A stretch of 64,000 nt of DNA from Hwangdonia lutea (GTDB taxonomy: Bacteria > Bacteroidota > Bacteroidia > Flavobacteriales > Flavobacteriaceae): contig NZ_CP136521.1 in assembly GCF_032814565.1 (NCBI RefSeq), forward strand, positions 2,018,501 to 2,082,500, read 5' to 3'. Below are positions 44,611 through 53,178 of the stretch, piece by piece. The notes beneath the pieces are model-generated. The model was not told where the DNA came from. It saw nothing but the letters and a program-made list of their open reading frames with translations, and made no database searches. Position 1 is the stretch's first letter. Each line of letters opens with the position of its first letter. The position numbers were made by a program, and so were the translations under genes.

Positions 44611-45390
44611 TTAAAAATCCAGATAATCAACATCAAACTTTTCACCTAAAAGCGATTGCATCACCTCAGGATTTCCATTAGTGAAAAACTCATTTTTAGT
44701 ATTTAATACTTGACTGTTTAACAAATTATGTTGCTTTAACACCGCCTTGGTCTGTCGTGCCACAGCTTCACCAGAATCTATAATTTTTACATGGCTTGGT
44801 AACAAATCAATAAGCAAAGGCATTAAATAGGGGTAATGCGTGCAGCCTAAAACCAAATAATCAATGTTGGCATCAATCATGGGTTTTAAGTACAGTTTAA
44901 GTAAGCTTCGCATCTCATCAGAATGTAATTGTCCGCTTTCAATAAGCTCAACAATGCCTTCGCCATCTTGTTCAATAACCTTAATATTACTGGCAAACAA
45001 CCCAGAAGTTTTCGAGAATAACGCACTGCTTAAGGTGCCTTTCGTGGCCAATATGCCAATGGCATGGACTTTGGTTTGTAAAGCCGCTGGTTTTATGGCA
45101 GGTTCAATGCCAATAAATGGCACGTTATATGAGTTGCGTAAATAGTCAATCGCATTGGTCGTGGCAGTGTTGCAGGCTACGACAATAAGTTTACAGTTTT
45201 TACTAAGTAAATATTCGGTGTTTTTTATACTCAGTTTAATAATGGCTTCTTTTCCTTTTGGTCCATAGGGCGCATTGATGCTGTCGGCCAAATAAATCGT
45301 GTTTTCGTTAGGTAAAAGAGAATGAATTTCTTTCCAAATAGACGTGCCACCAACACCAGAATCGAAAATACCAATAGGAAGTTTGCTCAT
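44611..45390 (-). CDS. murI: Glutamate racemase
   Basis: MurI makes D-glutamate for peptidoglycan. The 259 residues include the N-terminal GIFDSGVGGTSIWKEI, the first catalytic cysteine in VVACNTATTNAID and the second in VLGCTHYPYLMPLL, with the surrounding family pattern intact. It is the last gene of the minus-strand envelope cluster. Between it and the skp gene upstream lie a repeat pair and a terminator, so it probably has its own promoter. Confidence 0.96.
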   Translation of the reverse strand: MSKLPIGIFDSGVGGTSIWKEIHSLLPNENTIYLADSINAPYGPKGKEAIIKLSIKNTEYLLSKNCKLIVVACNTATTNAIDYLRNSYNVPFIGIEPAIKPAALQTKVHAIGILATKGTLSSALFSKTSGLFASNIKVIEQDGEGIVELIESGQLHSDEMRSLLKLYLKPMIDANIDYLVLGCTHYPYLMPLLIDLLPSHVKIIDSGEAVARQTKAVLKQHNLLNSQVLNTKNEFFTNGNPEVMQSLLGEKFDVDYLDF

Positions 45391-45395
45391 AATTT

Positions 45396-45479
45396 TGTCT
45401 GGTCGAGCGCAGTCGAGACCTTCTTTTTAAACTTTAAACTACTAATGTGTACAGCCTCTCGACTGTGCTCGAGGGGACA
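45396..45479. repeat. Inverted pair of TGTC-headed hairpin repeats between murI and skp
   Basis: The left unit is TGTCT, stem GGTC / GACC and loop GAGCGCAGTCGA (45396-45420). The right unit on the minus strand is TGTCC, stem CCTC / GAGG and loop GAGCACAGTCGA (plus-strand 45455-45479). They converge with 34 AT-rich bases between. Both stems are perfect. Confidence 0.85.
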
Positions 45480-45516
45480 TTTGGTTAAAGTAATACTATT
45501 TTAAAGAAAAGCAAAA

Positions 45517-45540
45517 AAGCCGCCTTGTTTAAGGCAGCTT
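45517..45540 (-). terminator. Terminator after the skp genes
   Basis: On the minus strand AAGCTGCCTT pairs with AAGGCGGCTT through ten pairs with one U-G, loop AAAC, and a T run follows. On the plus strand the same position is a C-A mismatch, so it is a minus-strand terminator, acting after the skp genes. Confidence 0.82.
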
Positions 45541-45566
45541 TTAAATTATTATTTAATAAATGTTGA

Positions 45567-46073
45567 TTAAATTCCTAACTCCTTTTTTACATCGTCAAGT
45601 AGATTTTTGCCATCAGCCATAATCATAACCCCTTGTGCAGAATCTAAAACATAGTCAAAACCTTGGGCTCTGGCTACCTTTAAAATAGCTGTTTTAGCTT
45701 TCTCGGTTATAGGCTTTAAAAGCTCCATTTCCTTAGTTTGTAAATCTTGTTGTGCTTGCCCTTGAAACTGACGGATGTTTTGCTCCATAGTTTGTACCTC
45801 TTGAGCTCTTTTGGTATTCTCTTCTTGAGTTTTTGAAGCCGCTTCGGCATCGTATTGCTTCACTTTGTTTTGAAACTCGGTAGCCATGGTTTGAATATCT
45901 GTTTGGTAAGTTTTACCAAGTGTTTCAAGTTGTGTTTGGGCTGCTTTCATTTCTGGCATAGCAGTAATTAATTCCTGTGTATTTATGTGGGCAACTTTAC
46001 TTTGAGCTTGTGTAAAACTAACTGTTCCTATACATAATGCCGTTGCTAATAAAATAGTTTTAAATTGTTTCAT
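45567..46073 (-). CDS. OmpH/Skp family periplasmic chaperone
   Basis: The 168-residue protein has a signal peptide (MKQFKTILLATALCIGTVSFTQA), a short beta-start (KVAHINTQELITAMPEMKAA), long coiled-coil arms (about 45-115) and a closing AILKVARAQGFDYVLDSAQG. Skp guards unfolded outer-membrane proteins on the way to BamA. It follows a longer paralogue, and BamA is encoded two genes upstream in the same direction. Confidence 0.92.
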   Translation of the reverse strand: MKQFKTILLATALCIGTVSFTQAQSKVAHINTQELITAMPEMKAAQTQLETLGKTYQTDIQTMATEFQNKVKQYDAEAASKTQEENTKRAQEVQTMEQNIRQFQGQAQQDLQTKEMELLKPITEKAKTAILKVARAQGFDYVLDSAQGVMIMADGKNLLDDVKKELGI

Positions 46074-46116
46074 TTTTAAAAAGTATTAAAGTATTAATGT
46101 GTTATAAATTGTTTTG

Positions 46117-47097
46117 TTAATTATTGTTTATACTGTCTTTTGTTTTTTGGCGTTCTTCCAATATTTTTTTCTTTCTATCCTCAAGTGCTTTTTTTCTTGC
46201 TTCTCTTTCTTTTAATTTCTTCTGTCTATTTTCTTCAATTAGCTGTGCTTTTGTTTTGGTTTCCCCGGTTGTTTTTTCGTCTGCGGATTTACCCGTTTCA
46301 GCGCCTGTTGTTTTGTTTTTTGCATCTAGTTTAGCTTGTTTTGCTTTGGCGCGATCGTCTAATATTTTTTGACGTCTTTCTGCTGCTGCTTTTACCTTGG
46401 CTTCACGAGCTGCTAATTTCTCTTGTCTTGCTTTTTCAACAGCACTTTCTCTGGCCGCTTTTTTTTCTTCCAACGCTCTTTGGCGTTCTTCTAATTCTAA
46501 ATTAACCTCTGGTACAACCTCTTCTTTTTCTGCTTCTTTTCGTTCGGCCTTTGTTTGTACTTGTTTGCGTTTTGATGCTCTTTTGATACTTCTTAAAATC
46601 TGCTCGCTTAAATCGAATTGCTTTGCCGAATACAGCATTACAACATCGGCGGATTTATCGAATATAAAATCGTACTTTCTGCTTCCGGCCAAATCTTGCA
46701 CTGCCGCAAAAATTTGATCTTGTATAGGTTGCATCAATTGCTTTTTCTGAATCATTAAATCCCCATTGGGTCCAAAACGCTTTTGTTGGTAATCTAATAT
46801 TTCCTGTTCCTCAAACGTGATATCTTCATCACGTTCATCAATTAGTGCTTTTGTTAAAAGGGCTTTTTCGTTACTTAAAGCTATGCGTTTTTGTTCAACA
46901 GCGCTTAATTTAGCTTGAATTTCAGAATTCCATTTTTGAGCTTTTTCGTCTAATTGCGACATGGCTTCTTGGTATTCCGGAACGTTCTCTAAAATATATT
47001 CTGTGTCTATATAACCAATTCGAACACCGCGTTGCGCATGGGCCGAAATGCTTAATGTAAACACCACTATCAGTAAAAAAAGAACTTTGTTTTGCAT
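46117..47097 (-). CDS. OmpH/Skp family protein with long charged C-terminal coiled-coil
   Basis: The 326 residues start with a signal peptide (MQNKVLFLLIVVFTLSISAHAQ) and an OmpH domain (RIGYIDTEYILENVPEYQEA ... KYDFIFDKSADVVMLYSA, to about 165). The second half is a low-complexity helical tail of Lys/Glu/Arg/Ala (for example RQRALEEKKAARESAVEKA), roughly doubling the usual Skp length. I infer that the tail is a long coiled-coil in the periplasm. The 291-base gap upstream (47098-47388) is AT-rich and shows nothing I can support. Confidence 0.9.
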   Translation of the reverse strand: MQNKVLFLLIVVFTLSISAHAQRGVRIGYIDTEYILENVPEYQEAMSQLDEKAQKWNSEIQAKLSAVEQKRIALSNEKALLTKALIDERDEDITFEEQEILDYQQKRFGPNGDLMIQKKQLMQPIQDQIFAAVQDLAGSRKYDFIFDKSADVVMLYSAKQFDLSEQILRSIKRASKRKQVQTKAERKEAEKEEVVPEVNLELEERQRALEEKKAARESAVEKARQEKLAAREAKVKAAAERRQKILDDRAKAKQAKLDAKNKTTGAETGKSADEKTTGETKTKAQLIEENRQKKLKEREARKKALEDRKKKILEERQKTKDSINNN

Positions 47098-47388
47098 CTG
47101 TTTAATATTTTTATAATTTATTGGCCATAAATTCTAAAATAGACAGACGATGGTTTGGTTTTTAATTCTGTCATTTTTTGAATTGTATTTTTCATCTGAT
47201 TTTTTTCATTAATTTTTAATGGTCAGATGTCATTCGCAAAGTAAACATTTTCGTTGTTATGAAAAACTTTAGATTGCTCATTTCAAAATTAACGAATTTT
47301 AACCTGAAAAATTTCAATTCTTATTCAAATCATCACATGGTTATTAGAAAATATCGTGCCAAAGTAAATTTTACTATATCTAAAATGA

Positions 47389-49962
47389 CTAAAACTGTTG
47401 TCCTATAATAAAGTGCGTTTCCCAACCATTCTTAACAGTTTCACCTGGTAACGCATCAAAACCATGTCCAAAATCTATACCTAATAAACCAAACGCCGGC
47501 ATGAAAATACGAACGCCCAAACCAGCCGATCGTTTAATGCTAAACGGGTTGTAATCTCTAAAACTGTTATACGATGCACCGCCTTCTAAAAAGCCTAAGG
47601 CATAAATTTTTGCCGATGCTTTTAAAGTAATTGGGTAACGGAGCTCTAAAGAAAACTTGTTGTAAATCGTACCACCATCTTGATCGGATAGGGATTGATT
47701 TGGGTATCCACGAAGTGCAATAGATTCTCTTCCATCTAAACTATAACTACCTAAACCATCGCCACCAACAAAGAAACGCTCGAAAGGAATTACCCCTCTA
47801 TCGTTATTATAAGCGCCTAAAAAGCCGAACTCTGCACTGGGTTTTAATACGAGGTCTTTTATAATTTCAGCATACCAATCGGCTTTAAAGTTAATTTTGT
47901 AAAACTCCAACCATTTGTAGCGCTCTTGGTCTATTTCTCCAACTCTGTCTGAGGCTTCGGTTCTCTCGTCAATAGGTCTTGTGGAATCGCCTACTATAAG
48001 CTCTAAAGCATCGCGCTCTTCTTTAAGCGCTTTATAGTTAACATTATTAAATAATGAATAAGGAATGGAAAATTTAGCCGTAGCCGAAAAGTTTGAACCA
48101 CCCGTTGGGTAAATAGGGTCTATTCTGGTGTTGTTTCTGCTTAAACCAACGGTATACGAAAGGTTGTTTGAGTCTCCATTTCCAAAAGTAAATAGGCCTG
48201 TGTTGTAGTTTTGTAAATCGTAGTGCTGAAAACTTACGGCTTGCGATAATGTAAAATAATCATCAGGCACGGTTAAACGTTTTGCTAAACCAACCGAAAT
48301 ACCCGTAATATTAAAACGCTTGCTTTTGTCGGCATTTCGTGTAATGGGGTTGTATAAAAACTGTTTGGTATGCGATAACGATGTTGAAAATTGCACGGGT
48401 TTTTTACCACCCAACCAAGGCTCGGAAAACGAGAAACTATAGGTTTGGTAAAAACGACTCGCTTGTAAACGCAATGCTAATTTTTGGCCGTCGCCCATGG
48501 GGATGGGTTTATAAGCTTCTTTTTTAAAGATGTCCTTTATTGAAAAGTTATTAAACGAAAGCCCAAGCGTACCAATAAAACCGCCACCGCCGTAACCACC
48601 TTGCAATTCTATTTGGCTGGAACCTGTTTCTTTAACAGAATATTCCATATCAATAGTGCCTTCGTCCGGATTCGGGTTATTAAAGTTTGGCGAGATTTCT
48701 TGAGCATCGAAAAAGCCCAATTGTCCCAATTCACGTACTGAGCGCACCACGTTTTCCTTACTGTATAACTGTCCCGGTCGTGTACGCAACATACGGTAAA
48801 TAACATGGTCGTTGGTTTTGTCGTTTCCAACAACCGATACTTTATTAAAATAGGCTGGCTTTCCTTCCGTTATTCTAATTTCCATATCGATAACATTGTC
48901 ATCGGCACTTACTTCAACTGGGTTTATGGTTGAGAATAAATATCCACTATTTTGATACAGGTTGGTTATGTCGAATGCATCAGGTTTCGAGTTGTCTGCT
49001 ATGCGTTCTTGTAGCAATACACCGTTATAAGTGTCACCTTTTTTAATGCGTAAAACCCTGCTTAATTCTCTGTCGCTATAGGCATTATTGCCAATAAAAG
49101 TAATATCGCCAAAGGTGTATTGTTCGCCTTCGTTAACAGCAATATGAAGCGATACGGTTTTATTATCGTCGTTTACAATTAAACTGTCTGATAAAATACG
49201 TGCATCTCTATAACCGTTTTCCTTGTATTTGTCAATGATTTTAGATAGGTCTTCTTGATAGGCAGAATCAACAAACTTCGAGCGTTTTAAAATGCGGAAT
49301 CGGTTGATTTTTTTAGTGTTTTTCATGGCTTTTCTAAGCTTTTTATCGCTTAAAATCTCGTTGCCGCTAAACTCAATATCTTTAACTTTAACCTTTTCGC
49401 CCTTATCAATATTTACCACCATGTTAACCCTGGCTGTTTCTATAGAATCTTTTACATCAATGGTATTTATAAGTATTTTGGTATTGTAGAACCCTTCTTT
49501 TCTATATTTTTTACTAAGAAAGTTTTTGGTGTTAGTAATAAGGTTTTCGGTTACTTTAGTACCTTTTTTTAATCCCGTATCGTTAATTATGCCTTCTTTT
49601 TTGCCTTTTTTTATCCCGTTTATTTTTAACTCGTTAAGCTGTGGCAAATCGGATAATCTAATTTCTAAATGTGCTACATCACCATCAATTTTAGTGATGT
49701 AAATTTCTATATCGTTAAATAGTTTTGAGTTCCAAAGTTTTTTTATGGCATTGCTAATGTCTTCTCCGGGAATAGTCATTTCCTTGCCTTTGCTTAAACC
49801 GGAGTAAGTAACTATGGTTTGCTCGCTAAAACTGGTGTTTCCAGAAACAGTAACGCTTCCTAAGGTGTATTTTTTACCCTCGCTATATGGTGTTTCCTGT
49901 GCTTGAATGCTAAAACTGCACCATGTTAAAATTGCTAATAAACAGTGTTTTAAGGTTGTCAA
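47389..49962 (-). CDS. bamA: Outer membrane protein assembly factor BamA
   Basis: BamA folds and inserts outer-membrane barrel proteins. Counting from the preferred start it has 857 residues: a signal peptide (LKHCLLAILTWCSFSIQAQ), five POTRA domains and a C-terminal barrel with the lid motif FFVGGDGLGSYSLDGRESIALRGY (the VRGF-like turn is LRGY) and terminal strand WETHFIIGQQF. The frame is open upstream through the end of uppS, but the signal peptide points to a TTG start at 49962, 10 bases after the uppS stop. The exact start is uncertain. Confidence 0.93.
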   Translation of the reverse strand: MTTLKHCLLAILTWCSFSIQAQETPYSEGKKYTLGSVTVSGNTSFSEQTIVTYSGLSKGKEMTIPGEDISNAIKKLWNSKLFNDIEIYITKIDGDVAHLEIRLSDLPQLNELKINGIKKGKKEGIINDTGLKKGTKVTENLITNTKNFLSKKYRKEGFYNTKILINTIDVKDSIETARVNMVVNIDKGEKVKVKDIEFSGNEILSDKKLRKAMKNTKKINRFRILKRSKFVDSAYQEDLSKIIDKYKENGYRDARILSDSLIVNDDNKTVSLHIAVNEGEQYTFGDITFIGNNAYSDRELSRVLRIKKGDTYNGVLLQERIADNSKPDAFDITNLYQNSGYLFSTINPVEVSADDNVIDMEIRITEGKPAYFNKVSVVGNDKTNDHVIYRMLRTRPGQLYSKENVVRSVRELGQLGFFDAQEISPNFNNPNPDEGTIDMEYSVKETGSSQIELQGGYGGGGFIGTLGLSFNNFSIKDIFKKEAYKPIPMGDGQKLALRLQASRFYQTYSFSFSEPWLGGKKPVQFSTSLSHTKQFLYNPITRNADKSKRFNITGISVGLAKRLTVPDDYFTLSQAVSFQHYDLQNYNTGLFTFGNGDSNNLSYTVGLSRNNTRIDPIYPTGGSNFSATAKFSIPYSLFNNVNYKALKEERDALELIVGDSTRPIDERTEASDRVGEIDQERYKWLEFYKINFKADWYAEIIKDLVLKPSAEFGFLGAYNNDRGVIPFERFFVGGDGLGSYSLDGRESIALRGYPNQSLSDQDGGTIYNKFSLELRYPITLKASAKIYALGFLEGGASYNSFRDYNPFSIKRSAGLGVRIFMPAFGLLGIDFGHGFDALPGETVKNGWETHFIIGQQF

Positions 49963-49972
49963 AGATAAAATA

Positions 49973-50713
49973 TTAGCTAAGTTGTTCACTTGTTTTCCCA
50001 AATCGTCGTTCTCTTTTTTGATATTCAATAATAGCTTCGTACAAATGTTTCTTTTTAAAATCTGGCCAGAGTATATTGGTAAAATACAACTCTGCATATG
50101 CTATTTGCCAAAGCAAAAAATTGCTTATACGTTGCTCGCCACTTGTTCTAATAAGCAAATCTACATCTGGTAAATTTTGCGTGTAAAGATGCTCATTAAT
50201 AATCGATTCATCAATTTTATCGGGCGAAATTATATTTTTTTTAACTTTAATACTAATCTCTTTAACAGTATTTAGGATTTCTTCTCTAGAGCCATAGCTT
50301 AAAGCTAGGGTTAAAGTCATTCTATTATTACTTTTTGTGCTATTTATAACCTCGTGCAATTCTTTATACACCTTTTTAGGTAAGGTATTTAGGTTGCCAA
50401 TAGCCGAAAGTTTAATATTGTTGTCTTGAAGCGTTTTTATTTCTTTTTTTAATGAAGACACTAAAAGCTTCATTAGGGTTTGCACCTCTAGTTTTGGGCG
50501 GTTCCAATTTTCGGTAGAAAAGGCATACAATGTTAAGTTTTCTACACCCAATTCAGCGGAAGCTTCAACGGTTTCACGAACTGCTTTGGTACCATTTTCA
50601 TGCCCAAAGGCACGTAACATACCTTTTTGCTTTGCCCATCGGCCGTTGCCATCCATAATAATGGCAATGTGCTTTGGCAATTTATCAATGTGTATGTTTT
50701 CTTTTAAATCCAT
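49973..50713 (-). CDS. uppS: Isoprenyl transferase (undecaprenyl diphosphate synthase)
   Basis: UppS builds the C55 lipid carrier for cell-wall precursors. The 246 residues have the cis-prenyltransferase core HIAIIMDGNGRWAKQKG with catalytic Asp in the motif, plus LTLYAFSTENWNRP, LTLALSYGSREEI and DLLIRTSGEQRISNFLLWQ. It starts 1 base after the DUF6089 gene and runs into bamA, a conserved Bacteroidota order. Confidence 0.96.
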   Translation of the reverse strand: MDLKENIHIDKLPKHIAIIMDGNGRWAKQKGMLRAFGHENGTKAVRETVEASAELGVENLTLYAFSTENWNRPKLEVQTLMKLLVSSLKKEIKTLQDNNIKLSAIGNLNTLPKKVYKELHEVINSTKSNNRMTLTLALSYGSREEILNTVKEISIKVKKNIISPDKIDESIINEHLYTQNLPDVDLLIRTSGEQRISNFLLWQIAYAELYFTNILWPDFKKKHLYEAIIEYQKRERRFGKTSEQLS

Positions 50714-50714
50714 T

Positions 50715-51404
50715 TTAATCTGTAGGGCAATAGCAGGGGTTTAATCCAAAAGTATAGGTTAGCGTAACGCCCGAAAACACATACCAATCGTTATTATTAA
50801 TATTACCAAATCGGTATTGTTGATTCGCTGGATTATCTGGGAAGCTACCCTCAATTCCATCAGAAAAGGTGTAGCGCGCCCCAACTTCAATAGCTACAAT
50901 AATGTTGCCAAAAAGATTGGCTTTTGCACCTAAGGCCATGGGTATGCCGAAAGCCCAACTGGAACTATTCTCTGGGGTTTGAATGCCGTTTAAATAATAA
51001 AAGTTGTCATGTTTTGCCACACTTATTCCAGAGTATATATATGGTGTCGCAATTTTTTCGCCGTTGTGTAAATTGAAATCGAAAAACGTGAATTCTATAC
51101 CTGCTGAAATTTCCAGTAAATTAGAATCGAATTTATACCCGCGCTGTACACGTCTTGGGTCGTCTGAATCAGTATCATCAGCTTTTAAATCAGAATATAT
51201 TAACGTGGCTCTCCACGAGTGTCGCGGACTCGCATTCCATTTGTAAATTAATCCCAAAGTAGGGCTGTTTGGTGCGATGTAATTTGTAGCACCAAGATCT
51301 CCAATAAAATTGCTACCACCGGCAAAAACGCCAATTTCGTTAATTTGGGAATAACTTAATTGAAAGCTTAAAATGCTTATTATCAGTACGCTTAAATGCT
51401 TCAT
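50715..51404 (-). CDS. DUF6089-type outer-membrane beta-barrel protein
   Basis: The 229-residue protein has a signal peptide (MKHLSVLIISILSFQLSYSQ) and a small barrel pattern (INEIGVFAGGSNFIGDLG at the N-terminus, SGVTLTYTFG near the end). DUF6089 proteins are regularly encoded just before uppS/bamA in flavobacteria; function unknown. A minus-strand TATATTTG box (51422-51429) lies just upstream. Confidence 0.85.
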   Translation of the reverse strand: MKHLSVLIISILSFQLSYSQINEIGVFAGGSNFIGDLGATNYIAPNSPTLGLIYKWNASPRHSWRATLIYSDLKADDTDSDDPRRVQRGYKFDSNLLEISAGIEFTFFDFNLHNGEKIATPYIYSGISVAKHDNFYYLNGIQTPENSSSWAFGIPMALGAKANLFGNIIVAIEVGARYTFSDGIEGSFPDNPANQQYRFGNINNNDWYVFSGVTLTYTFGLNPCYCPTD

Positions 51405-51540
51405 AAATATTCAAAAGTTTGCAAATATAATAAATAAGATTAGCCTAATATAATTTGAGCTAAATTGTATTAGTGTAAAACAGTTTTTCTTTTAAAATAT
51501 TGCGCAATTTGAATGTCGGCGTTTTAATGCGTCATGTGGT

Positions 51541-52425
51541 TTAATTCCGATTGTCTTCACCCCAAAGTAGTTTTTTTCTAAGGGTGTCTAAAAAGCTTTC
51601 GTTTAAAAGATCGATCATTTTAATGGTGAATGATGCTTTTTTTATGGTAATCAAAGTACCATTGTCTAACGTGGCAATTCTAGAATCGAGCGATAATAAA
51701 TGTTGTTCTTCCCTGCCATCTACTTTTAGCTGTATTTCAGTGGTATCGGGAACCACTAAGGGGCGGGCGCTTAAATTATGTGGCGCTATGGGCGTTAATA
51801 CAAAGCTGTTGGTGCCCGGAGTTATAACGGGGCCGCCGCAACTTAAAGAATAGCCCGTTGAGCCCGTTGGCGTTGAAACGATTAATCCATCACTCCAGTA
51901 CGATGTTAAATATTCGTTGTCTAAATGGGTTTCAACCGTAATCATTGAGGTGGTGTTTTTTCGGCTCACGGTTACTTCGTTTAAAGCAAAGTTAAGGGCT
52001 GTAATCGTGTCGTTTTTTGGAGTGGTTTCAATAGCGAGCAAACTGCGTTCGGATATGGTATATTTGCCATCAATAATATCTTGTATCGCGTTTTCAATGC
52101 CATCTACCTGAATGGTTGCTAAAAATCCTAATCTGCCGGTGTTAATACCGATTATGGGAATGCCTAAATCTTGCACAAATGTGATGGCTCGTAAAATGGT
52201 GCCGTCGCCGCCAATGCTTACCAATAAATCGAATGAGGTGTCTAAGGCATCAAAGGTTTTAAATGAAGTATAGCCTTTTTTATTGGGTTCTTCGTTTTTT
52301 ATAAGGTTGTAAAATTCGGTTTCAATATAGGCATCTAAATCATTTTTCAATAAATAATTGAAGAGGGTTTCCACCGAAACCGTAGTGCGCTCATTATAAA
52401 ATCGTCCAAAAACAGCAACTTTCAT
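51541..52425 (-). CDS. nadK: NAD kinase
   Basis: NadK phosphorylates NAD to NADP. The 294 residues contain the signature LVSIGGDGTILRAI, NTGRLGFLATI, the NEVTVSR motif in ALNEVTVSRKNTTSMI, and the glycine-rich STPTGSTGYSLSCGGPVI. It starts 4 bases after the CBS-domain gene and probably shares its transcript. Confidence 0.96.
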   Translation of the reverse strand: MKVAVFGRFYNERTTVSVETLFNYLLKNDLDAYIETEFYNLIKNEEPNKKGYTSFKTFDALDTSFDLLVSIGGDGTILRAITFVQDLGIPIIGINTGRLGFLATIQVDGIENAIQDIIDGKYTISERSLLAIETTPKNDTITALNFALNEVTVSRKNTTSMITVETHLDNEYLTSYWSDGLIVSTPTGSTGYSLSCGGPVITPGTNSFVLTPIAPHNLSARPLVVPDTTEIQLKVDGREEQHLLSLDSRIATLDNGTLITIKKASFTIKMIDLLNESFLDTLRKKLLWGEDNRN

Positions 52426-52429
52426 AAAT

Positions 52430-53089
52430 TTATATATCTAAATATTTTTTTAAATAATCCGAGCGCTCTTTGAGGCTTTCGTTGTAACTGTCGCCTTCAT
52501 GTCCAAAAACGATGTTATAGCTATATCGGCGGAAGGTTTGAGTGATGTCGTTTAAGCTTGAATTGCTGATTTTCAGGGTAATTTGCACCACGTCGTTTTT
52601 AATTTTAGAAACAAAAGCACCTAAAAGTTTACCGTTGTTCGACTCTACAATTTGACTTATTTCGCTAAAAGAATAATCGGTTAAGCCTTTCTCAACAACT
52701 AAAATACCTCCGGCTTCAAAAAAGAAAGGGGTTTCGTTAAATAGGCCAATAACATCGTTTAATTCGTAATACCCCAAATACACATTTCTATCATTTAAAA
52801 CAGGCATAATATTGGTTGCGTTTTTTGCAAAAGCTTCAAGCACATCTAGCCAAATCGTGGTGTCGCGAACGTGAAAATCTTCAAGGGCATATGCGTATTC
52901 GCTAAGTAATTTACCGCCTTCAAAGCAGTGAGCATCGGTTTCAGAAAAACTTCCTAAATAAGTATTGTTTTTATCTCTAACCGGAATATGGGAATAGGTT
53001 AACTGATTAAATAATTCCTGCAAATCGCTTATTTTGCTGTCGTTATTTAAAGGTTTTATGTCGTTTATAATGTATTCTGTAAGTTTCAT
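52430..53089 (-). CDS. CBS-domain protein
   Basis: The 219 residues have two N-terminal CBS motifs (about 1-120: YIINDIKPLNNDSKISDLQELF ... VLNDRNVYLGYYELNDVIGLF) and a C-terminal ACT-like half (LLGAFVSKIKNDVVQITLKIS). CBS pairs sense adenine nucleotides. The next gene is NAD kinase, so nucleotide-responsive control is plausible but inferred. It is divergent from pdxJ with an 89-base shared control region. Confidence 0.88.
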   Translation of the reverse strand: MKLTEYIINDIKPLNNDSKISDLQELFNQLTYSHIPVRDKNNTYLGSFSETDAHCFEGGKLLSEYAYALEDFHVRDTTIWLDVLEAFAKNATNIMPVLNDRNVYLGYYELNDVIGLFNETPFFFEAGGILVVEKGLTDYSFSEISQIVESNNGKLLGAFVSKIKNDVVQITLKISNSSLNDITQTFRRYSYNIVFGHEGDSYNESLKERSDYLKKYLDI

Positions 53090-53178
53090 TGCTTGACTTT
53101 GTAAAGATGCAAATTAATCAAAAAAATAGTATATAAAGGTGTTCTACTTTGTATTTTTGTCTTGTAAAAAAAGGACAG

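Noticed and set aside
44581-44649. Short ATG frame just after the riboswitch terminator, considered as the regulated gene
   Set aside because: Only 22 codons, mostly antisense to murI, with no ribosome-binding sequence. It does not resemble a leader or a thiamin gene.
44442-44681. 79-codon GTG-start frame over the riboswitch region
   Set aside because: It runs through the conserved thiamin-box elements and the terminator stem and on into the 3' end of murI in antisense. Its start has no ribosome-binding sequence. The RNA explanation accounts for the conserved bases better.
47098-47388. Gap between bamA and skp searched for promoters or small RNA
   Set aside because: Two TTTACTTTG-like minus-strand motifs occur, but neither has a correctly spaced TTG or a full TAnnTTTG box.
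47389-50097. Longer reading frame of bamA running back through uppS
   Set aside because: The extra 45 residues overlap the end of uppS and would precede the signal peptide, which must be at the N-terminus.
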